From: Allomesorhizobium camelthorni
GTDB taxonomy: Bacteria; Pseudomonadota; Alphaproteobacteria; Rhizobiales; Rhizobiaceae
Direction: 5' to 3'
NCBI RefSeq assembly: GCF_011045125.1
Contig: NZ_JAAKZF010000051.1
Coordinates: forward strand, 1-38,097
Length of the DNA: 38,097 nucleotides
The notes under the pieces are model-generated. The model was not told where the DNA came from, ran no database searches, and was given only the letters and a program-made list of their open reading frames with translations. A program made the translations under genes and the position numbers. This document shows, one piece after another, positions 24,774 through 33,346 of the stretch; positions within the stretch are counted from its first letter, which is position 1, and the number at the start of each line of letters is the position of its first letter.

Positions 24774-25621
24774 GCCGGGCTTGGCGCGGCGGTCCTTTTC
24801 GCCCTCGCCATCATCCAGATTCCGGCAATGACCATCGGGGTCGACAACACCATGCCCATGGTCAGCCAGTCGCCGAGCAGATAGCCGATATGCCGGTCAG
24901 GCTCGCGGAAAAACTCGACAAAAATACGTGATGCGCCGTAGCCGGCGACAAATGCGCCGGCGACGAAGCCCGGCGCCTTCAGCTTGAGCAGCGAATGGGT
25001 GAGCAAGCGCAGCACCAGGAACAGCAGGAGTCCTTCCAGCGCCGCCTCATAGAGCTGGCTCGGATGGCGTGCAAACGGTCCGCCATTGGGGAACACGAAA
25101 GCCCACGGAACGTCGGTCGGCCTGCCCCAAAGCTCGGAGTTGATGAAGTTGGTGCTGCGGACGAGCCCCAGCGCCACCGGCGCGCCTGCCGCGACAACGT
25201 CGAACAAGCTCCAGACATTGATGCCGCGTGAGCGAGCAAACAGGATCATGGCGAGTGTGGTTCCGGCAAAGCCGCCATGAAACGACATGCCGCCCTGCCA
25301 GACGGCGAACATGTCCAGCGGATTGGCCAGGTAACGCTCCAAATCGTAGAACAATATGTAACCGATGCGCCCGCCCGCTACGACGCCGATGGCGGCCCAG
25401 ACCAGAAAGTCGTCGAGGTCTTCCGGTTTCATCGGCAGGGAGCCACCAGCCCAAAGCCGGGAATTGGTCACCAGCCGCTTGGCGTACCAATAGGCGAAGA
25501 GGATGCCGACGATATAGGCGAGACCATACCAATGAACGGCCAGCGGTCCAATCTGGACGATGACCGGATCGATGTTTGGAAACGGCAGCGCCGCGAGCGG
25601 CAGGAGGAGATAGTCGGTCAA
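24770..25621 (-). CDS. lgt: Phosphatidylglycerol-prolipoprotein diacylglyceryl transferase
   Basis: This 283-residue polytopic inner-membrane enzyme attaches diacylglycerol to the lipobox cysteine of prolipoproteins. The family signature [19 protein letters not shown] (about residues 83-101) contains essential Arg and Tyr residues; MSFHGGFAG and [12 protein letters not shown] are also present. About seven membrane segments are visible. The start is TTG at 25619-25621, preceded by GGAG at six bases; no in-frame ATG occurs before the conserved region. It heads the lgt-methyltransferase-pgeF-M24 cluster. Confidence 0.95.
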   Translation of the reverse strand: MTDYLLLPLAALPFPNIDPVIVQIGPLAVHWYGLAYIVGILFAYWYAKRLVTNSRLWAGGSLPMKPEDLDDFLVWAAIGVVAGGRIGYILFYDLERYLANPLDMFAVWQGGMSFHGGFAGTTLAMILFARSRGINVWSLFDVVAAGAPVALGLVRSTNFINSELWGRPTDVPWAFVFPNGGPFARHPSQLYEAALEGLLLFLVLRLLTHSLLKLKAPGFVAGAFVAGYGASRIFVEFFREPDRHIGYLLGDWLTMGMVLSTPMVIAGIWMMARAKRTAAPSPA

Positions 25622-25711
25622 ACGGAACTCCGGACTGGAGGCAATTTGCGTGGACCATGCGGGAGCGCTTTGGCAGGGTCAAGGCGGAGGCGGTGAGCTC
25701 TTATCGGGTGA

Positions 25712-26014
25712 TCAATTGTCAGGAAACAGCAGCGTTTCGTAGTCCGTCGCACCATGGAGAACATGAAGGATTTCTATTCGTTCCGACTCTACCCGATAGA
25801 AGATCAGATAGCTGCCATGCACGCAGCGGCGAATGCCCGCCGAACGATTGCTTTGCAACAAGGGAAATCGTTTGGGCATTTCGGCAATGCTCATACAGCG
25901 TTCCCGCAATTCCAGAACAAACGTTACGGCACGACCGGGATTTTGTAGTGCAATGTAATCGCCAATAGCTTCGAGATCCTGTTCCGCCGCGTCGGCGAAA
26001 GCGATCCGCGTCAC
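25712..26014 (-). CDS. parE: ParE/RelE-superfamily toxin
   Basis: This 100-residue protein has the fold pattern of ParE toxins: an N-terminal MTRIAFADAAEQDLEAIGDY helix pair, a central PKRFPLL turn, the IRRCVHGSYLIFYRV strands, and a C-terminal IEILHVLHGATDYETLL. ParE toxins usually poison gyrase, while RelE relatives cut mRNA; sequence alone does not separate them here. The ATG overlaps the antitoxin stop by four bases (ATGA). The DNA is richer in A and T than adjacent lgt, which suggests acquisition. Confidence 0.88.
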   Translation of the reverse strand: MTRIAFADAAEQDLEAIGDYIALQNPGRAVTFVLELRERCMSIAEMPKRFPLLQSNRSAGIRRCVHGSYLIFYRVESERIEILHVLHGATDYETLLFPDN

Positions 26015-26271
26015 TTGCGGTTCTCAGCCTGCGATCTGTATTTGGCTTCGAGCCGGGCAAATACTTCTTCCGCCGGCTTCACCCGGCCAGCATCAGCATC
26101 GGCTATTCCCCTCGCGAGCGCGGCGTCGAGTGCGGCAAGCCTTGCCTCGCGCTCTTCGATAAGTCTGACGCCCTCGCGCAGAACCTCGCTCTTGGAATTG
26201 TAGCGTCCCTTGTTGACAAGTTTGTTGACGAACTCTTCAAGGTGAGGGCCGAGATCGGCGCTGATCGGCAT
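26011..26271 (-). CDS. parD: ParD-family ribbon-helix-helix antitoxin
   Basis: This 86-residue protein begins with a short strand and two helices (ISADLGPHLEEFVNKLVNKG and SKSEVLREGVRLIEERE) typical of the CopG/ParD ribbon-helix-helix DNA-binding fold, then an acidic-basic C-terminal arm that would bind the toxin. It neutralises the adjacent ParE and should autoregulate the operon. ATG 26271 has GGAGA upstream; the longer in-frame ORF is antisense to the ubiK-like gene and is rejected. Overlap with parE indicates coupled translation. Confidence 0.88.
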   Translation of the reverse strand: MPISADLGPHLEEFVNKLVNKGRYNSKSEVLREGVRLIEEREARLAALDAALARGIADADAGRVKPAEEVFARLEAKYRSQAENRK

Positions 26272-26299
26272 GACTGTCTCCAGGCGTTGCGACATTCTA

Positions 26300-26310
26300 A
26301 TAACTGTTAT
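26300..26310. promoter_or_regulatory. Candidate ParD operator
   Basis: ATAACTGTTAT is a perfect 5-bp inverted repeat around one base, about 30 bp upstream of parD, where ParD-type antitoxins autoregulate. It is short, so support is moderate. Confidence 0.4.
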
Positions 26311-26409
26311 GGATCGAGGCAAGTTGGCGTGGGGGCTTATGGGCTCAGCGATCTTGCATTCATTGCAGCGCGGCATTACTTCGGATGACATCGCCACGAG
26401 GTTTTTGCC

Positions 26410-26727
26410 ATGTCGACGACCGGACCGAACCGCATACTCGATGAACTTGCAAAGCTGGTGACAGATGCGGCAGGCGCTGCACAGGGCGTCCGGCGCGAAG
26501 TCGAGACGGCGTTCAAGGGCCAGGCCGAAAAGATCCTGAACTCGATGGATGTCGTGCAGCGCGAAGAGTTCGAGGCGATGCGTGAAATGGCCATCAAATC
26601 CCGCGCCGAGACCAAGCGGCTCGCAGCGCGCATCGATGCGCTGGAAGTTCGTATCGCGGAGCTTTCGGGTGCGGATGCCGCGGCTGCGACTTCTCCGGCT
26701 GCTTCCAAGGCCAAGCCGAAAAAATAA
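26410..26727 (+). CDS. UbiK-like accessory factor (BMFP domain protein)
   Basis: This 105-residue protein matches the BMFP/UbiK family, small trimeric coiled-coil proteins that assist ubiquinone biosynthesis and have membrane-fusogenic properties. The N-terminal amphipathic part (NRILDELAKLVTDAAGAAQG) is followed by a coiled-coil (about residues 50-85, VQREEFEAMREMAIKSRAET) and a Lys/Ala/Pro tail. Length is typical. It lies near ybjN-like and csaA-like genes on the plus strand. Because the bc1 complex also uses ubiquinol, it fits functionally, but they are not linked in an operon. Confidence 0.82.
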   Translation: MSTTGPNRILDELAKLVTDAAGAAQGVRREVETAFKGQAEKILNSMDVVQREEFEAMREMAIKSRAETKRLAARIDALEVRIAELSGADAAAATSPAASKAKPKK

Positions 26728-27047
26728 TTCGTTAACTTTTCCACAAAGCCTCATCCGGAAAAGTGCTTTGCGCTGAATCGCTTATCCGGCTTGCATGAAT
26801 CTTTGTGACAGCCGCTTTCCACACCCTTATGCCGCACTGCGCAAAAAGGGGCTGGTCACGCGACTCTGCATCAATACACTGAATTTGTTGCATGATTCGG
26901 AGCCGGATCATGCGCCGGGCGGCGGGGTCCGGCGTGGGGTCTGTTGCGCCATACTGTCCTGCTGCCTGAGTTTGCGAATTTTGTTCGTCGTGTGTGCCTT
27001 TCCCGCGGAGCGCGCGGTGGCGCTCCCGTAACGACAGGAAGCATTTC
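26728..27047 (+). promoter_or_regulatory. 320-bp intergenic leader of the YbjN gene with a hairpin
   Basis: No gene is recognised in this gap. The sequence from 26891 to 26912 is a near-perfect inverted repeat (10 of 11 pairs), with outer arms CATGAT and ATCATG, about 140 bp before the YbjN start; it could be an operator or RNA hairpin. The adjacent short ORF (26795-27031) lacks a ribosome-binding site. A GANTC methylation site lies in the hairpin. Confidence 0.35.
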
Positions 27048-27548
27048 ATGGAACTTCTCGAACTCGGGTTTGCTCGCGAAATCCACCCGGTGGATGTGAT
27101 CGAGCATGTCGCGAGCCATAACGACTGGGCGTTCGAGCGCACGGGCGACGACGAAATATCGATCTCGGTTGCGGGAAGCTGGACCGACTATCATGTTTCT
27201 TTTTCGTGGATGGAGGATTTCGAGGCTCTGCATCTGGCCTGCGCTTTCGACATCAAGGTGCCGGAGAGCCGGACGCTGGAAATCATGCGGTTGTTGTCGC
27301 TGATCAACGAGCAGATGCTGTTCGGCCATTTCGACCTGTGGGAGCAGGAGGGAGCGATCATGTTCCGTCAATCGCTGCTGCTCGCCGGCGGCGTCGAGCC
27401 GTCCAGTCAGCAGGTCGAGGTTCTCCTGTCTTCGGCGCTCGAGGCCTGCGAATGCTATTTCCAGGCCTTTCAGTTCGTCGTCTGGTCGGGTACCTCGGCC
27501 AAGGACGCGTTGGCCGGCGTCCTTTTCGAGACATTCGGCACCGCCTGA
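27048..27548 (+). CDS. YbjN-domain protein
   Basis: This 166-residue cytoplasmic protein matches the YbjN family, with a type III secretion chaperone-like fold. Family features are the N-terminal [20 protein letters not shown], the central [20 protein letters not shown], and the C-terminal helix with [17 protein letters not shown]. YbjN members affect motility and stress phenotypes in enterics, but the molecular role is unknown. The ATG at 27048 has AGGAAG upstream. The csaA-like gene starts two bases after its stop codon, so they form an operon. Confidence 0.82.
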   Translation: MELLELGFAREIHPVDVIEHVASHNDWAFERTGDDEISISVAGSWTDYHVSFSWMEDFEALHLACAFDIKVPESRTLEIMRLLSLINEQMLFGHFDLWEQEGAIMFRQSLLLAGGVEPSSQQVEVLLSSALEACECYFQAFQFVVWSGTSAKDALAGVLFETFGTA

Positions 27549-27550
27549 CC

Positions 27551-27910
27551 ATGACTGCAGCAGGCGGGCGGAAGCCCGAGATCAGCTTTGCCGATTTCGA
27601 CCGCGTCGACATCCGCGCCGGCACGATCGTGGAAGCCGAACCCTATCCGGAAGCCCGCAAGCCGGCGATTAAGCTGAAGATCGACTTCGGCCCGGAGATC
27701 GGCGTGAAGAAATCCTCGGCGCAGATCACCAAATACTACAGCCCGGAGACGCTGGTGGGACGGCAGGTCTTTGCCGTGGTCAATTTCCGACCGCGCCAGA
27801 TCGGCAAGTTCCTGTCCGAGGTCCTGACCCTCGGCTTTCCGGACGAGGAGGGCGATGTCGTTCTGGGCGCCATCGAGCGTAAGGTGCCGGACGGCGGCAG
27901 GCTCTTCTGA
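27551..27910 (+). CDS. CsaA-type tRNA-binding-domain protein
   Basis: This 119-residue protein is a single OB-fold tRNA-binding domain, as in CsaA and the C-terminal domains of some aminoacyl-tRNA synthetases. The segment [20 protein letters not shown] and the later [18 protein letters not shown] match the family, and the C-terminal PDGGRLF is characteristic. CsaA was described as a secretion-related chaperone in Bacillus; tRNA binding is the more general property. It begins two bases after the YbjN gene. Confidence 0.87.
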   Translation: MTAAGGRKPEISFADFDRVDIRAGTIVEAEPYPEARKPAIKLKIDFGPEIGVKKSSAQITKYYSPETLVGRQVFAVVNFRPRQIGKFLSEVLTLGFPDEEGDVVLGAIERKVPDGGRLF

Positions 27911-27986
27911 ATTGCCTTTTGCAATCGCTGGAACTTAGGCGCGACTGATCGCTTATCATCCGTCGTTCATTCCGGCGGAGTAGCCC

Positions 27987-29096
27987 GTGCTGGATATTTC
28001 CCAGGAAACCGCCCCGAAAAAGATAATGCCCGAACCGGCGGCTTCCGCGCGAAGCGCTTCGCTCGTCCATGTCAGCGACGAAGAGCCGGGCATTCGGCGT
28101 CGGAGGCCGGGCAAGGGCTTTTTCTATACGACGCCTGAAGGCGAGCGGCTTTCCGATCCCGAGGCGCTCGCCCGGATCAAGAGCCTGGCGATCCCGCCGG
28201 CGTGGACCGACGTCTGGATATCGCCGGTCGAGGATGGCCACCTCCAGGCCACCGGCCGCGATCAGCGCGGGCGCAAGCAGTATCGCTATCATCCGCGCTG
28301 GTCGGCCTGCCGCGACGAGGTGAAGTATTCGAGCCTTGTGGACTTCGCGAAGGCTTTGCCGCGGCTGCGCGCCCACGTCGATGCCGATCTGAAAAAGCCC
28401 GGACTGCCGCCGGAGCGCGTGGTTGCCTCCGTCGTCTGGCTGCTCGACAATACGATGATACGCGTCGGCAACAGCGCCTATGCACGTGACAACAACAGCT
28501 TCGGGCTGACGACGCTGCGCGACCGCCATGTCAAGATCGATGGTTCCGAAATCCGGTTCGCCTTCAAGGGCAAGTCGGGCAAGGAATGGAATCTAAGGCT
28601 CGTCGACCGGCGCATCGCAAAGATCGTGCGCGGCGCACAGGACCTGCCGGGCCAGCAACTTTTTCAGTACAAGACCGAGGATGGCGGGCGCAGCGTTGTG
28701 CGCTCGCAGGACGTGAACGCGTATATTCGGCAGGCAAGCGGCCAGGACTTCAGTTCGAAACATTTCCGTACCTGGGGCGGCACAATCTGCGCGGCCTCGC
28801 TCTTTGCCGCCACGCCGGTTCCCGACACCAAGTCGGCGCCCGCGCGGGTGACAAACGAGATCGTCGACCGCGTGGCAGCACAACTCGGCAATACGCGGAC
28901 AGTCTGCCGCAAGTGCTATATCCACCCGCTGGTGGTTGAGCGTTGGTCGGAGGGGCGGCTGGCCGAAGAGATGGCCGCCGTCAGGCGATCGTTCCATAAG
29001 CCGGTCGACGGGCTGGACGAAGAAGAAACACTGATCCTGAAATGGCTCTCCAACGCGGGCAACGGCGTTGGGTGCCGATGTAGCAAAGCCAACTGA
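27987..29096 (+). CDS. DNA topoisomerase IB (poxvirus/eukaryotic-like)
   Basis: This 369-residue enzyme relaxes supercoils through a 3'-phosphotyrosine intermediate. The catalytic tyrosine is probably Tyr311 in CRKCYIHPLV. Other active-site elements are RVGNSAYARDNNSFGLTTLR (Arg), FKGKSGKEW (Lys) and SKHFRTWGGT (Arg/His region). Bacterial members are sporadic and are thought to have arrived by transfer; the role is not essential. The GTG at 27987 follows GGCGGAG and gives the expected N-terminus; ATG 28026 is an alternative. It is convergent with the glycosyltransferase gene, only seven bases away. Confidence 0.92.
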   Translation: MLDISQETAPKKIMPEPAASARSASLVHVSDEEPGIRRRRPGKGFFYTTPEGERLSDPEALARIKSLAIPPAWTDVWISPVEDGHLQATGRDQRGRKQYRYHPRWSACRDEVKYSSLVDFAKALPRLRAHVDADLKKPGLPPERVVASVVWLLDNTMIRVGNSAYARDNNSFGLTTLRDRHVKIDGSEIRFAFKGKSGKEWNLRLVDRRIAKIVRGAQDLPGQQLFQYKTEDGGRSVVRSQDVNAYIRQASGQDFSSKHFRTWGGTICAASLFAATPVPDTKSAPARVTNEIVDRVAAQLGNTRTVCRKCYIHPLVVERWSEGRLAEEMAAVRRSFHKPVDGLDEEETLILKWLSNAGNGVGCRCSKAN

Positions 29097-29103
29097 AAAT
29101 CCC

Positions 29104-30189
29104 CTACAACAACAGCTTCCCGACCTCGCCATGCGCGGCGCGTACATGGCGCAGGAACAGCGTCGCGCAAGACGACCAGCTGTAGCTCATCGCCTTTGCA
29201 CGGGCGTCGCTGCGCGGAATGGCCAGCGCTGCCCGTACCGCTTGGCCGAGATCTTCGGAAAGCGCTCCGCCAAGGCCGTCGCCGAGCACGTCGAGAGGCC
29301 CTGTCACCGGGTAGGCGGCGACGGGCAGGCCGCTCGCCAATGCCTCCAGAAGAACGATGCCGAACGTGTCGGTCCGGCTCGGGAACACGAACAGGTCGGC
29401 AGATGCATAGATGTCGGCAAGCTCCTCGCCGGTGCGGGTGCCGAGAAAGACCGCGTCTGGGTATTGCGCCTTGAGCGCGGCGAGCGCCGGCCCGTCGCCG
29501 ACCACCACCTTGCTGCCCGGCAGATCAAGATCGAGAAATGCCGCCAGGTTCTTCTCCACCGCCACCCGGCCGACCGAAAGCAGGATCGGCCTGGGCAGAT
29601 CGAGCGCCGGCCGGCGGTCCGGACGGTATGTCCGGGTGTCGACGCCGCGCGTCCAGAGCCGTACATTGGTGAAGCCGCGCTGCGTCAGCTCGGCGGCGAG
29701 CGAGGGCGTCGCGACGAGCGTTCCGGCGCCTGCATTGTGGAAGCGCCGCAGCCAGCGGTAGGTCCATCTTTCGGGGATCGGGAAACGGGCGCGGAGATAT
29801 TCGGGAAACCTTGTGTGGTAGCTCGTGGTGAAGCTGATGCCGCTGGCAAGGCAGAAGCGCCGCGCCAGGAAGCCGAGCGGCCCTTCCGTCGCGATGTGTA
29901 TGTGGTCCGGATTTGCCGCATTGATGCGGCGGGCGATCTTGCGGGGCGTGGCCAGCGCCAGCCTAATGTCGGAATAAGAGGGCAGGGGGATCGTGCGGAA
30001 GCCGGCCGGGGTCAGCAACTCGACCGTGTGGCCGTCCGCGGCGAGTTCCTGTGCAAGCCTGTCCAGTGTGCGCACGACGCCGTTGATCTGGGGGTGCCAG
30101 GCGTCCGTGACCAGCATGATCCGCAACGTCGCGGGCAGTTTTTCCGCCCCGAGCTTCATGCCTGCCAGCTGATTCACGCCCCCGGACAT
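29104..30189 (-). CDS. GT4-family glycosyltransferase
   Basis: This protein of about 361 residues has the two-Rossmann GT-B fold of family 4 glycosyltransferases. The N-terminal MLVTDAWHPQINGVVRTL is typical, and the donor site carries ILLSVGRVAVEKNL and the E-x7-E motif region in FPSRTDTFGIVLLEALASG. It closely resembles mannosyl- or diacylglycerol-glycosyltransferases that build glycolipids or surface polysaccharides; the sugar and acceptor are unknown. Start choice is uncertain: ATG 30189 (MSGGVNQ) or ATG 30159 (MKLGAEK). The longer frame to 30300 is not family-like. Confidence 0.85.
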   Translation of the reverse strand: MSGGVNQLAGMKLGAEKLPATLRIMLVTDAWHPQINGVVRTLDRLAQELAADGHTVELLTPAGFRTIPLPSYSDIRLALATPRKIARRINAANPDHIHIATEGPLGFLARRFCLASGISFTTSYHTRFPEYLRARFPIPERWTYRWLRRFHNAGAGTLVATPSLAAELTQRGFTNVRLWTRGVDTRTYRPDRRPALDLPRPILLSVGRVAVEKNLAAFLDLDLPGSKVVVGDGPALAALKAQYPDAVFLGTRTGEELADIYASADLFVFPSRTDTFGIVLLEALASGLPVAAYPVTGPLDVLGDGLGGALSEDLGQAVRAALAIPRSDARAKAMSYSWSSCATLFLRHVRAAHGEVGKLLL

Positions 30190-30300
30190 CGAATCGCCGG
30201 CCCCTCGCTTTGTATGGCGGCGTTTCAACACTGCTTCATGACAGGAGAATGAATCGGCCCATCGGGCGATGCGGAGCTGGCGCTCACCGAAAGCCGTCAC

Positions 30301-30512
30301 CAGCCCAGTTACCGCGCGGACGCCGTCCCTTACGAAATCTGGGAGGAGGCCCTCCCGGCATTATGATGAGCGGGCGCTGCGGTGTTGATCCTGTCGATCG
30401 CCATGACCAACATCTTCAATTGTCTGAACGCGACCACCAGGCAGGTAGCCGGCGCGTGGGGGCTGAGCAATTCCAGCGCGGTCATCGCAATTATGCGCGG
30501 TGACCGCGCAAG
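30301..30512. other. Gap between glycosyltransferase and kinase genes, no gene recognised
   Basis: The only structure seen is a GGGAGG/CCTCCC hairpin with a three-to-four-base loop near 30341-30356, without a T-run. An overlapping plus-strand ORF from 30382 runs antisense into the kinase gene and is not convincing. Confidence 0.4.
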
Positions 30513-31925
30513 CTACGCCGGCACCCGCACGATCACCTTCAGCCCGCCCATCGGGCTGTCATCCAAGGTTATGTCGCCACCATGGCTGCGAGCTATGTCG
30601 CGCGCGATGGAGAGGCCGAGGCCGGTGCCGCTGGCGTCGAGATTGCGCGCCGCATCCAGCCGCATGAACGGCTTGAATACGTCCTCCCGGCTCTCGGCGG
30701 GTATGCCGGGGCCGTCATCCTCAATGATCATGATCAGCGAACCGCGTGTATGGGTGGCGCTGACGCTGACGTTTTTCGCATAGCGGAACGCGTTTCCCAC
30801 GACATTGGACAGCAGACGGTTGAATGCGCTGGGGCGGACATGAATGTCCGGGTCGCCAGTCAGCGAGGTCGTCAGCGTCCGCTTGCGCAGCTTGGCTTCT
30901 TCGGCGAGTTTTTCGAAGTAAGCAGTCAGGTCGAACCGGCCGGGATCCTCGAGCGCTTCGCCGCGCGCGAAGGAGAGATAGCCTTCCAGCATCGCCTGCA
31001 TGTCGTTGACGTCCTGGTTGAGCGCCTCGGCGTCCGCCTTTGCGCCGCTCAGCGCAAGCTGCAGCTTGAACCGAGTCAGAATGGTGCGCAGATCGTGGCT
31101 CACCCCGGTCAGCATGGCGGTGCGCTGCTCGATCTGGCGCTCGATGCGCTCGCGCATCTGTATGAAGGCGAAACCCGCGCGCCGCACTTCCTCGGCTCCG
31201 CGAGGGCGAAAATTGCGCGGCATGGGCCGACCCTTGCCGAAGCTCTCGGCGGCTTCGGCAAGCTGCAGGATCGGCTTTATCTGGTTGCGCAGGAACGGGA
31301 TGGCGATCATCAGGAGCACAAGCGATGTGCCGACCATCCAGACGATGAAAATGTGGGTGTTGGAGGCGTAGGCCTGGCTTCGGCGCACAAAAACCCGCAG
31401 CACCTTGTCTTCGAGCTGGATGCGGACCTCGACCACATCGGAGGCTCCCACCGTGTCGATCCAGAACGGACGATCGATCTGGTCGGTGATTTCCGCCGAG
31501 AGAATCTGGTCGAGGATTGAAAAGAACGGTTTGGGTCCGGGCGGCGGCAGCGGGTCGGGCGGAAGAATGTCGATCTTCAGCCGCAGCCGTTCCTGGGCGA
31601 TCCGGATCACGTCGGCATAGTTGTCGCCCTCCGGATAGGTTTCGATCATGTCGATGATCGCTGCAATGTCGCGGGTGACGGCGGTGGAAAGCCTCTGCGT
31701 CACCGTCTGCCAGTGGCGTTCCATGAACACCAGCGTCACCACCGACTGCAACAGGATCATCGGGGTGATGATGATGATCAGCGACCGGGCGTAGAGCCGC
31801 TTGGGCAGATAGAGCGAGACCAGCCGCCAGAACCTTTTCCAGCTTTTGGGGATCGAAGCGATGGCGCGCAGCAGCCTCGCTGCGAAGCCGTCATTTTCCG
31901 TCCGATCCACTTCGGAAGTCGCCAT
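30513..31925 (-). CDS. EnvZ-like sensor histidine kinase, partner of the adjacent response regulator
   Basis: This 470-residue inner-membrane kinase has two membrane helices (about residues 49-70 and 190-213) flanking a periplasmic sensor of about 120 residues with a Pro-rich loop, then a HAMP domain. The H-box is SHDLRTILTRFKLQL (His277), followed by an N-box and G-boxes DDGPGIP and GTGLGLSI. All catalytic elements are intact. It follows the petR homologue on the same strand with a 135-bp gap. In Rhodobacter no kinase was reported beside petR, so this could be the missing partner. The signal is unknown. Confidence 0.9.
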   Translation of the reverse strand: MATSEVDRTENDGFAARLLRAIASIPKSWKRFWRLVSLYLPKRLYARSLIIIITPMILLQSVVTLVFMERHWQTVTQRLSTAVTRDIAAIIDMIETYPEGDNYADVIRIAQERLRLKIDILPPDPLPPPGPKPFFSILDQILSAEITDQIDRPFWIDTVGASDVVEVRIQLEDKVLRVFVRRSQAYASNTHIFIVWMVGTSLVLLMIAIPFLRNQIKPILQLAEAAESFGKGRPMPRNFRPRGAEEVRRAGFAFIQMRERIERQIEQRTAMLTGVSHDLRTILTRFKLQLALSGAKADAEALNQDVNDMQAMLEGYLSFARGEALEDPGRFDLTAYFEKLAEEAKLRKRTLTTSLTGDPDIHVRPSAFNRLLSNVVGNAFRYAKNVSVSATHTRGSLIMIIEDDGPGIPAESREDVFKPFMRLDAARNLDASGTGLGLSIARDIARSHGGDITLDDSPMGGLKVIVRVPA

Positions 31926-32060
31926 TCATCGTTTCCATTGCCGACGCGGTCCCCTCTGGCGCCATCAGGCGGCAGTCTATTCCACACAAGATGGTTCCGA
32001 AAGCGAAAGACCGCGAGCAGGCCAAGCGGCCCGTCGAGGCGTCGCCGGCGCCGTATCGGG

Positions 32061-32780
32061 CTATTCGACGCTCAGCCTGTAGCCGATGCCGCGCACCGTC
32101 TGCAGCCAGACGGGGTTGGCGGGATCGCGCTCGATCTTGCGTCTGAGCCTGTTGATCTGCACGTCGATCGTGCGCTCGCCGACATCGGCCTCCCCGGCCA
32201 CCAATTCGTGGCGCGGGATGGTTTCACCGGCGCGCGCGGCGAAGATAGCCAGGATCTCCTGTTCCCGGTCGGTTAGCTTGAGCGGCTCGCCCCCCTTCTT
32301 CAGTTCGCGCCGCGCGATCTGGAACGTGTAGGGTCCAAAGACCAGTTGCTCGACCTTCGGCGTCGCCGCCGGCCCGCCGCGGCGGAGGATGTTGTTGATG
32401 CGAAGGATGAGTTCGCGCGGGTCGAACGGCTTCGGCAGGTAGTCGTCGGCGCCGGCTTCCAACCCGGTGATCCTGCTGTCCGTTTCCGACAGCGCCGTGA
32501 GCATCAGAATGGGAACGGACTTTTCCGCCCGCAAGGACTTCGTCAGGTCCACGCCGTTCTCGCCCGGCATCATGACATCGACGATCAGCAGGTCGAAATC
32601 GAGGCCGGCAAGCTGGCGTCTGGCTTCGCCGGCATTGCCGGCCACGGTGATGCGAAAGCCGTTCTCGGTCAGATACTGCTTCAAAAGATTGCGGATGCGG
32701 GTGTCATCATCGACGACAAGCAGATGCGGCGCGTCATCATCCGGCGCCGTCGGGTTATTGGCCAGTTCATTGCTTTCCAT
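32061..32780 (-). CDS. petR: OmpR-family response regulator, PetR homologue
   Basis: This 239-residue protein has a receiver domain (about residues 18-133) with phospho-acceptor Asp68 in LLIVDVMMPGENG, the acidic pocket (DDD, 24-26) and a conserved Lys in LPKPFDP, followed by an OmpR/PhoB winged helix (about 145-238). It overlaps the MarR-type gene by 14 bp, as petP and petR do in Rhodobacter capsulatus, where both are required for bc1 expression. The petR name is inferred from this gene pair and family. The kinase gene follows, so it could also be an EnvZ/OmpR-like pair for envelope stress. Confidence 0.88.
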   Translation of the reverse strand: MESNELANNPTAPDDDAPHLLVVDDDTRIRNLLKQYLTENGFRITVAGNAGEARRQLAGLDFDLLIVDVMMPGENGVDLTKSLRAEKSVPILMLTALSETDSRITGLEAGADDYLPKPFDPRELILRINNILRRGGPAATPKVEQLVFGPYTFQIARRELKKGGEPLKLTDREQEILAIFAARAGETIPRHELVAGEADVGERTIDVQINRLRRKIERDPANPVWLQTVRGIGYRLSVE

Positions 32781-33300
32781 GGTCTTCCCCTGGCATGTTG
32801 CCCGGCAAATTGTCGATCTGGGCGCGCAATTCCGGGTTCACCATCGCCTTAAGAAATCGCTCGATTCCTGCGCGCTCGGTGGTTGTAGAGCTTTCCAATG
32901 CAGCACGGATGCGGCGCGACTGTGGCCGGGCCAGCGCCAGCGCCAGCGTCCGGCCCCGTGCAGTGGGATACAGTTCACGCTGACGCCGGTCGCGCGGACC
33001 CTGGACCTGCGTGACATGGCCGCTGTCGATCAGTTGCTTGAGCACGCGCGCCAGGCTCTGCTTGGTGATCTTCAGAACGTCGAGCAGTTCGGCAACCGTC
33101 AGGCCCGGCTTGCGGTTGACGAAATAGAGCACGCGGTGATGGGCCCGCCCGAAACCATACTTTGCAAGGATCAGATCGGGATCCGAGGTGAAGTCGCGAT
33201 ACGCGAAAAAGAACAGCTCGATGATGGCGAGATCGATGCCGTCCTCGCCGGAAAGGGCCGTCCTGATGGGTTTGGCGTTTGCGCCGGTGTTGTCTGCCAT
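32767..33300 (-). CDS. petP: MarR-family regulator, PetP homologue
   Basis: This 177-residue protein has the MarR winged-helix fold, with recognition-helix region LTVAELLDVLKITKQSLARV (about residues 67-86) and wing GPRDRRQRELYPT. The N-terminal FFAYRDFTSDPDLILAKYGF and GRAHHRVLYFV match PetP-type regulators. It is translated 14 bp into petR, and its own promoter region carries a TATGTCA/TGACATA palindrome, consistent with autoregulation. In Rhodobacter PetP and PetR control cytochrome bc1; here the bc1 genes lie about 23 kb away. Confidence 0.85.
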   Translation of the reverse strand: MADNTGANAKPIRTALSGEDGIDLAIIELFFFAYRDFTSDPDLILAKYGFGRAHHRVLYFVNRKPGLTVAELLDVLKITKQSLARVLKQLIDSGHVTQVQGPRDRRQRELYPTARGRTLALALARPQSRRIRAALESSTTTERAGIERFLKAMVNPELRAQIDNLPGNMPGEDHGKQ

Positions 33301-33325
33301 GGGGTTTCCGAAGAACTCTCGAATT

Positions 33326-33346
33326 TATGTCAGCTATGTTGACATA
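33326..33346. promoter_or_regulatory. Operator-like inverted repeat upstream of petP
   Basis: TATGTCA (33326-33332) and TGACATA (33340-33346) form perfect 7-bp arms with a seven-base spacer, 26 bp upstream of the petP start codon. Size and position suit a MarR dimer, so autoregulation by PetP is the simplest reading. It may also affect the divergent aminotransferase gene. Confidence 0.6.

Noticed and set aside
26011-26754. Long form of the ParD ORF
   Set aside because: The extra N-terminal part is antisense to the ubiK-like gene; the ParD family begins at MPISADLG with a good ribosome-binding site.
26795-27031. 78-codon ORF upstream of the YbjN gene
   Set aside because: No ribosome-binding site, odd composition, and it overlaps an inverted repeat that looks regulatory.
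30382-30783. 133-codon plus-strand ORF at the end of the kinase gene
   Set aside because: Most of it is antisense to the kinase ATPase domain and the start has no ribosome-binding site.
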